Shown: positions 57,231-64,000 of the stretch, one piece after another
Numbering within the stretch: the stretch's first letter is position 1
Layout: the number at the start of each line of letters is the position of its first letter
Origin: Cryptomeria japonica
Lineage: Eukaryota; Streptophyta; Pinopsida; Cupressales; Cupressaceae
Length of the DNA stretch: 64,000 nucleotides
Direction: 5' to 3'
Assembly (NCBI RefSeq): GCF_030272615.1
Contig: NC_081406.1
Coordinates: 474,349,400-474,413,399 of the forward strand
Notes under the pieces: generated by a model
What the model was told of the DNA's origin: nothing
The model's input: the letters and a program-made list of their open reading frames with translations, nothing else
Database searches by the model: none
Made by a program: the position numbers and the translations under genes

Positions 57231-59193
57231 ATTCCTATTTTTGTTGCAAACCCGACTGTTGTAGAGGTCAAGAATCGCCTCAGGCCAATTTTCAAGCAGT
57301 ATCCACATGTGACTATCTTGGAAGATTCGGTCGGAGCATTTTCTCGCGTTCCATATGGAGTTGTCTATGTAGAAGATGTTAGGGAATACATTCAATGTCA
57401 CATTGAGGACTTGGGAACATCAGAAATTAAGGGTTTGTATATGAGCGAGCTGATGGGAGAATCTGGAAAGATCAAATCGGCTTACAAGCATATTGAAGAC
57501 TTAGGGTTTACCGACATTCTGGATATTCCAGAATTTAAAGATGAGATAATTAGGTATGTTTTGAGCAGATTACATGGGGAATTTATATGGTTAAATAGAC
57601 CTTACAAGATCACCAAGGAAGTCATCCGGACAATCACTGGTTTACCATCGGTTGGGAAACATCCAAATAAGAAGGTTTCGAATGATTTTGTGAAAAAAAT
57701 CATTGGCGCGACATCTGACAGGAGATCTATGAGAGTGAGCACTATTACCGACACAGACATCAGATTCGGTAGCATGATCATCGGGTATAAGGTAACTCAA
57801 TCAAACCGACTAAATTATGTTTCGAGTTCCTGCATTTTAGCTGCATACAAAATGATGAGAGAGAATGTGAAATTGGATATATGCCGTTGGATAATAGATG
57901 AGTTGTTAATAAACCTAGGAAAGATTAAGAAAGAAAAGAAGGGAACCTTCCGGTATGGCAACTTGATAGTCTGCTTAATGTTATTTTTCATGAATGATAC
58001 ACCCGGTTTTGGTAAGAGGCAATGAGAATTTGACATCTTGGTAGGGAGACAATTGAAATAGTCAATTATTGCTTTAGGAAGTTAGAGAGATGATAAGGTA
58101 TGGGGATATTTCAAAGCATTCCAAAAATCTATGAGGTCTAGGGTAAGGGTTCCTAAGCATATTGTAGAAAAATATTCAACTGACATATGATTCATGGTAA
58201 AAAAGGAGGAAACACTTATGGAAGCGGCTAATTTCCGAAAGATTTGGATTGAGGAAATGGGCTATGAGGTGGATGTACATATTATTGATGCCTGAGCAAA
58301 AATGTTGATTAATGCACCTATTGATGAGGTAGAGAAGCCCTGTGGTACTACACAACAGAAAACATATGAGGTTGAAACAAAGTTCAACTGGAAGAAGAGA
58401 GAGAATCAGAAAGGAAAAGCAAGCAAATTTGTTGAGAAGGTCTCACGGGACATTAAGGCATTAATTGATGTTGTCCTGGAGAAAGGAAGGAAGAGGAAGA
58501 ATCCAGAAGCACACATTGAGCCTGTTACAAGAGAGTCTGAATTTGAGGATGACAGGTTGGCATTCAAGAGGGTTGTAAGGAAGAAAATAGAGGAAACAAA
58601 AGTAGAAGCTAAAAAGCAATCGGTTAGGAAGATTACATTCAAAATACCGACACAAAAGCAAGCACCAAAGGAAACACCTTTAGTTGCATCGGGTACTGCA
58701 AAGAGGAAGAAGAAGAATGACACTAGTATAGCTATTCAATGGTAATGTGAATATCATTCCACCTAAAATTTGTGTAGAATTAGTAGATGAAATCACTAAG
58801 GATGGCATGTTAAAGAATGTACAGTTCTACTATGATCATTTAGAAGAGGATGAACAAAGAGAGGTAGAGGAAGAAGTCTTATTATACTTGGATATTTATA
58901 AGAAAGCCTTAATAGAAATTGAAAATCAAATACCGGTTGAGTTGTATAATATGCTAGATGCTAGAAGACTGTCTGCAATGCAAGAAGATAAGAATATCAA
59001 AATTGAAGAATTATTATCTGTGTGTGTTACTATAGCTCCAGAAGAAATGGAAAGGACATTTGAGGTGGAAGATACAAAAGTCTTTAATAGAAAACATAGA
59101 ATAACTAGTTTGATGCTAGGAAGGGTAAATGAAATAATAAAGGAGACTCAAAAAGCATGGGCATGGTGGGAAAGCCCACACCGGCAGAGGTAA
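57231..59193 (+). pseudogene. Copia3 ORF-X, unknown long ORF
   Basis: The frame is open from before 57231 (IPIFVANPTVVEVKNRLRPI). It reads on to 58745 with five nonsense codons (58023 TGA, 58059 TAG, 58083 TAG, 58188 TGA, 58293 TGA). A frameshift at about 58740 links to 58747-59193. The N-terminal half looks globular (YGVVYVEDVREYIQCHIEDL; RPYKITKEVIRTITGLPSVG; RFGSMIIGYKVTQSNRL; LDICRWIIDELLINLGKI). The middle is basic (KFNWKKRENQKGKASK, KGRKRKNPE, AKRKKKND). The end is acidic and helical (EEDEQREVEEEVLLYLDIYK). No polymerase, integrase or protease motif is present. The ITGLP...G segment recalls the place of the (L/I)LGLPIRG motif in plant mobile domains, but this is a weak hint. Confidence 0.55.
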
Positions 59194-59597
59194 ATGAGAA
59201 AGAGTCATTTGCACATATATTAAGTGGACTTGTATCTATTTCCAGCACATTCAAAATAGGTTGGGATACCTATCTTGAGCTACTGGAGAAGGCTTATCCA
59301 TAAATTTTGAAATTTGTTAAGCTCTGGTAAGATATTTTTGGATATTCATTGTATAGTTTTTTGGATCTTTGACATTCTTTTTAGAATTTTTGATGGCATT
59401 GATGTCAAAGGGGGAGTGATATAGATGTGAAAAATAATAGAATGAGTTGTATATAGTAGGGCAAGTTATGGAGTTATGGAGATATGGAAATGTGGAGTAT
59501 TTTGCATTAATGAATATTTAGCTCAGGGGGAGCAGGCAGGATGAAACAGACAAATGAAGCCTTGACCATATTTCACATGAGTGTTTCCATCAATGCC
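59194..59597 (+). other. Copia3 3' untranslated stretch
   Basis: About 400 bp without a coding frame between ORF-X and the polypurine tract. It contains TTGATGTCAAAGGGGGAGTGAT at 59399-59420, which looks like a second, internal polypurine-type tract. Confidence 0.55.
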
Positions 59598-59609
59598 AAA
59601 TGGGGAGAT
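59598..59609 (+). other. Copia3 polypurine tract
   Basis: AAATGGGGAGAT directly precedes the 3' LTR start TGTTGGCAATT. A similar purine tract AAAGGGGGAG lies about 190 bp upstream (near 59408). Confidence 0.85.
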
Positions 59610-60514
59610 TGTTGGCAATTGACACTCAATTGGTTGGTTTCACTATGTTGTCATTGATGGCAACATGGTATTGTGTTTCAGCTTCATGTTTTGATTCAGT
59701 TGTGTACCGGCATCGGCACCAGCACCGACAGGACAAAAGGATTTCCTTGGTTATCAGCAATGTAGGCCGACATGGTTTAGTATATGGTTATCGGTATTGG
59801 AGGCCGACATCTCTTGGATCCATCATTGGAAATTATTTTTTATGCATTCATGTTATCTAGCCAACATGTAATTTGATATTGTATATATCTTTGTAAGCCG
59901 ACACAAGGCATGAAAATTGTATAGGGTATATAGGTCAGTTGGATTAGATCATTTTGATATATATGAAATAGGAGATTATGGATATGTGAATGTAATATGA
60001 TGCAAAATATATTAGAGAGATTATGTATGTGAGGAAATTCATGTAAGGGTTATTCCGATAAAGGGTTTAGGGTTACCGGAACAGACAAAGCTTAAACCAT
60101 AACTATATTCTCACATAGAAGATGCTATCTTAGTAGTTCAACACTTCTCCGGATTGTAGTCTAGATTTTTATGTAGTCATTGAGGCTCCTTTTGTGATTG
60201 AGTAGTGTGCTCTAGGTTGTAAGCCTTCCTGCAAATGCATGCCCCTCATATTTTGTAATATCTCTTCATATGGCCAATGGATTGATATTGTGGATCACAA
60301 ATCCCACCGTGGTTTTTCCTCTTTGAGGTTTTCCATGTATAAATCTATTTGCTATGATTCTCATTTATGTGATTGGCTTATTAGTTGCTTTACTTCTTTC
60401 AATTATGTATGTACTGGTATACTAGTTGGTGTATGCATGTTTTATTAAGGCTAAAATTGATCATTATGGTATAACACTAATTCACCCCCCTCTCAGTGTT
60501 ATTGGATTCCAACA
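59610..60514 (+). repeat. Copia3 3' LTR (905 bp)
   Basis: Matches the 5' LTR along its length with scattered substitutions and small indels, and has the same termini and conserved blocks (60286-60338 and TTCACCCCCCTCTCAG at 60481-60496). Confidence 0.95.
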
Positions 60515-60519
60515 AGATG

Positions 60520-63500
60520 AACTAGACCTTAAAATTTAATAAAAATGTAAACCCTAGTCTAAGTTAATGGTGGGTAGTGTAGGTATATGAATATGCAACA
60601 ATTTTAATTGTCAATATTAGAAAAAAGATAAATTAATAAACCATTATAGACCAATGACAACTTATATTTAATATCATAATTAAATTTTAGATCTTAATTC
60701 AGCCTAATTAGGGTTCTAAGCTTATGTAAGTTTATTGAGCTCGCTAGAATTAAAAATGTTGTTTCTTAGACTAATTACATAAATAAGCATATTCAAGCAC
60801 AAAGTAAAGGTGGGGTGTTTTAGATGAGTTGAAATAGATTAATACTATATAGTAAATACAAGCATGACACAAATGATAATTAATGAAGGATGATATCACT
60901 TAATTCAATTCCTTAATATGTTGTCAATTAATATGTACAATGAAGCTGATGCACCTAAAAAATTATAGATTCTATATATAGTTGTATATGTAGATTACAA
61001 TTAAAACATTTCTTTTTACCTTGTATTAGGTATATCCCATGGATCTAGGTCTACATCTTGATTGTGGACTTATTTTGTAACTATAAACTCAACTTGTGAA
61101 ATTCTTCGAGTTTATCCATGAATTGTGAGATAAATATATTACTAGAAATCAATATTATATTTGTACTTTTAAGGTTTTCTTATCAAGTTGGCGATATTTA
61201 AAAATGTGTTGATAGTAAAGATGCATCAAGATATACATGAATTATGGAATGATTTCTATATAATTTAGTTGTACAAGGATGCATGTAACAATAAATGCTA
61301 GATTCCTAACTTGATTTAAGTGAAAAATTTAATGATTATTCTTGCGATAAACAATGATTCGCTCTTGTTATTATATGACTAATATTTGATTCCAAGATAG
61401 ATAAAAATTGATGCAATGAAAATCTTTTTATAGATAAACATAACACCACATCATGAATGTTTATGCAAAGTTAGGTTGGGAACAAAGTGTAAGTTGGTGT
61501 TGACTACCTAAATCGTTGATTTGATTTTACAATCAAGTGGATCCAATTCATTTTTGAAAGGGTGACCTTATATATGTAGATTTGACCTAGATCATAGAGC
61601 CAAGTCAGATTTGTGTTTGATAGGATTATATTTTGAAAATAGGAACAAAAGGATAGAGCCTCCAATTTCACAAATTAATTAGTTATCTTCTACACACACA
61701 TTATTATAGGACATGGCTTTATAAGGGCATTCAACTTACTAAATAACCAAAGCACTAACTACCAAATTTAATAACTAGCTACATAAATTTTTACAAGTGC
61801 GGTTGTCATCACACCAAAAGATTGACCTTTTAAAGCCCGATACAACTATTACCTATTTTCACTAACTAGCTCAATCAGGTAGAGTTGTCATGTTTTACAC
61901 ATGAAAGTAAGCTACATTTTATCTCTACTATATCACATTCATTAACATTTTAAAATAAAATAAAATATTACTATCATATCTCATTATGCAGATGCATATG
62001 ATATAGGAAAAGTACACTATTTTTTGAGAAAAGTAATCTTTATTAATATGAATGTGCAATGTCTCACACAGGCCATGAGACTAAATCTTATGGTGCAGAT
62101 GAAGAAAATATCATATATTTGCAGATGCAAAAATAAAAGTAAAATGCACATAAGGAAGGGTGACTCGTCATTGCCTGAATGACCAATCCTCTCTAAGTGG
62201 CTTTGTGTCACCCAACTTGCATCCAGTTGTTGTCTCCTTGTTTCCCCTGACTACATGCATTTGAGGAAAAAAATATTGTTAGAGAAATGAAAGTCATCAT
62301 TCATTATCGACACATGCACCTACAAACATATAATTCATCCCTCATGTGCATCATAACAGCTAGTATGCCATATAAGTCTGGAAGACATGTGTCAGATCAA
62401 ATCATCAAGAAGAAATTAAATATGCATTGTTTTTGTCTAACTTGTTTTCTTCATGTGCAGATGTAGGAAATTCACATGGTTGTTCATCAATTTAACATGA
62501 GTGGTGTAAAATATGGATCCCACAAGGGTTGATCCCAGCTCATTTAAATGTTTCATAGTATAAGAGAGGATAGAGATGCATACAAATGTTTCAAATCGGG
62601 AGTGTTTCAAAGAGGTGTTGAGACTTTGTTTTAACACAGATAGTTATCTAGAGCAATCATAATGCCCTGATAACCATCGTGTGCCAAAATAAAACCTTGA
62701 CACTTAAATCAAAAGACTACTTCTCAACACACTTGTATTGTAGCTACAATCATCTTTAATGGTGAAATTCAATGAATGATAGTAAGAACATGAAGACTCA
62801 ATGAAAATAGTGAATCAAATTGAACAGAAGGACAAATTGAAACACTTACAATAGTCAGCCTTATTTACTAGAATGATGGCAGTCACAGGGTCATTTTTTA
62901 GATCATAAGGTAGTATACAATGACAAGATCAAATAATGAAGATGAAATGACTTTACAACAGTAAATGCAGCCAAATACACCATCAAGGGGTGCATATAAA
63001 GAAGCAGCAACAATGAGTATAAAAACATAATGCAAACCCCTATACATTAGCTTTGGATAGGAAAGATCATTTCATCATAACATGGTCATTCAGTAGCCAA
63101 GGTGACCTTGAGGGTTGATAAAGTCAAGAAGATTGAGTATATAAACCTATAACAACATCTAAAGAATACCAATACAAGCATACATAGGTGGCACAGACAC
63201 TAAGAGACAAAGTAGGATAGTCATGGAAGAACAATGCCATGTTCATTCATATTGTGTACCTCGTGAATAGAGACAACCAAAGTCATAGTGTTTGGCCTCA
63301 AAACCATTTAAAAATTAGAGAATGAGCTTCAAAAGATAGTGAAATGCTCTAAAATACAGTAAATGTGGTGAAGTGGTATCTGATACAAAGGAAAATGAGT
63401 AAACCCTTTATTATCTAAAGAACATTCATGATTAACAAAGCTTAAAAAATATAGCACATACAAGAGTCAATGGCACATATAGTAATATATTGGCAAATGT

Positions 63501-64000
63501 CACTATTTTCACCATAGTCAAAGGCAAGATATAAAAGAGTAATAACAACAAGGGATCTATTTAGTGAACAACACTTCTTTCTACAGAAGCATGGTGAGGA
63601 ACAATACCAATATGTGATGAAAGATTTGTGTGAAATAGAGCTTGATAAAGAGTACAGTATAACATCATAGATAATTATTCATGATCAAATACTTGAAGGG
63701 AAACAGGAAGCTACTATCCATAATGCAAATACAGTGAGAAGTATTCATTTGTCAAGACAGTGACAGATCACAAGCAAAGCAGTCATAGTAGGGTATTGAA
63801 TATCCAATCACAAAGGTGGAAATTATAATACACCACATATGAGTTTTGATGATTGAAAAGTCAGTAAAAATCCAGAGCAATAACAATCATTGAAGATCAT
63901 ATGGTTTGAAGAAAATTAATATTTTATTGTGTCAAAAAATACAAGTATAATATAATTTCATTAGGAAAGCACAGCCAAGGGATTAAGAGAAGCTATAGGG
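60520..64000. other. AT-rich intergenic DNA, no gene seen
   Basis: 3.5 kb with stop codons in all frames and no known domain, RNA gene or element boundary. The short frames at 62017-62211 and 62437-62637 (minus strand) have no feature that would support them. Confidence 0.55.

Larger units (their letters stand above)
54759..60514 (+). mobile_element. Copia3: non-autonomous LTR element with coiled-coil Gag and ORF-X
   Basis: LTRs (54759-55657 and 59610-60514) are about 93-95 percent alike by eye and are flanked by a perfect duplication AGATG (54754-54758 and 60515-60519). The primer-binding site and polypurine tract are both intact. The 3.95-kb interior encodes a Gag-like protein with coiled coil and zinc knuckles, and a second long ORF. 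No protease, integrase, reverse transcriptase or RNase H motif was found on either strand. LTR motifs connect it with Copia1 and the solo LTR. Confidence 0.9.

Noticed and set aside
58406-58723. Phe/Leu-rich minus-strand frame opposite ORF-X
   Set aside because: It is the complement of the Lys/Glu-rich coding strand and has no support.

Overview
The window looks like a piece of a large, repeat-rich seed-plant nuclear genome. A conifer or other gymnosperm is plausible but not proven. It is AT-rich, it holds several classes of plant retrotransposon nested in one another, and I see no convincing host gene, tRNA, rRNA, CRISPR array or bacterial feature. Almost every coding trace belongs to a retroelement and carries stop codons or frameshifts.

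Layout. A solo LTR lies at 531-1597 with a perfect 5-bp target-site duplication (TSD). From 4133 to about 39602 lies an old + strand Ty3/gypsy element of Tat type (Tat1). It keeps gag, protease and a G-patch linker but has lost reverse transcriptase, RNase H and integrase. Two younger elements sit inside it: a complete minus-strand Ty1/copia element (Copia1, 4773-12408, about 1.5-kb LTRs), and a complete 17.2-kb minus-strand Tat element (Tat2, 18800-36032, TSD CTTAC). Tat2 has decayed gag-pol with two RNase H domains. It also carries a plant mobile domain (PMD) open reading frame on the opposite strand between pol and the 3' LTR. Next to the Tat1 3' LTR lies a 5'-truncated minus-strand LINE (39745-44268) with an unusual extra ORF that overlaps the end of its RNase H ORF.

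Further right are two more LTR elements with perfect TSDs. Copia2 (48856-54286, TSD AACTA) has gag and protease but no recognisable polymerase, and a complete 330-bp TRIM element sits inside it (51052-51381, TSD ATGCC). Copia3 (54759-60514, TSD AGATG) encodes a coiled-coil zinc-knuckle Gag-like protein and a second long ORF I do not recognise (ORF-X), also without polymerase. The remaining stretches (1-525, 1603-4132, 44270-48850, 60520-64000) are gene-free AT-rich DNA with a few local repeats.

How the parts relate. Copia2 and Copia3 keep the cis sequences needed for copying (LTRs, primer-binding site, Gag-like protein; a clear polypurine tract only in Copia3) but lack their own polymerase, so they look like non-autonomous elements that depended on relatives. 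Copia1 has the full gene order gag-PR-IN-RT-RH and Tat2 the full order gag-PR-RT-RH-aRH-IN, but both are inactivated by mutation. The most interesting items are ORF-X of Copia3, the LINE third ORF, the antisense PMD of Tat2, and the perfect hairpins preserved in both Tat2 LTRs.
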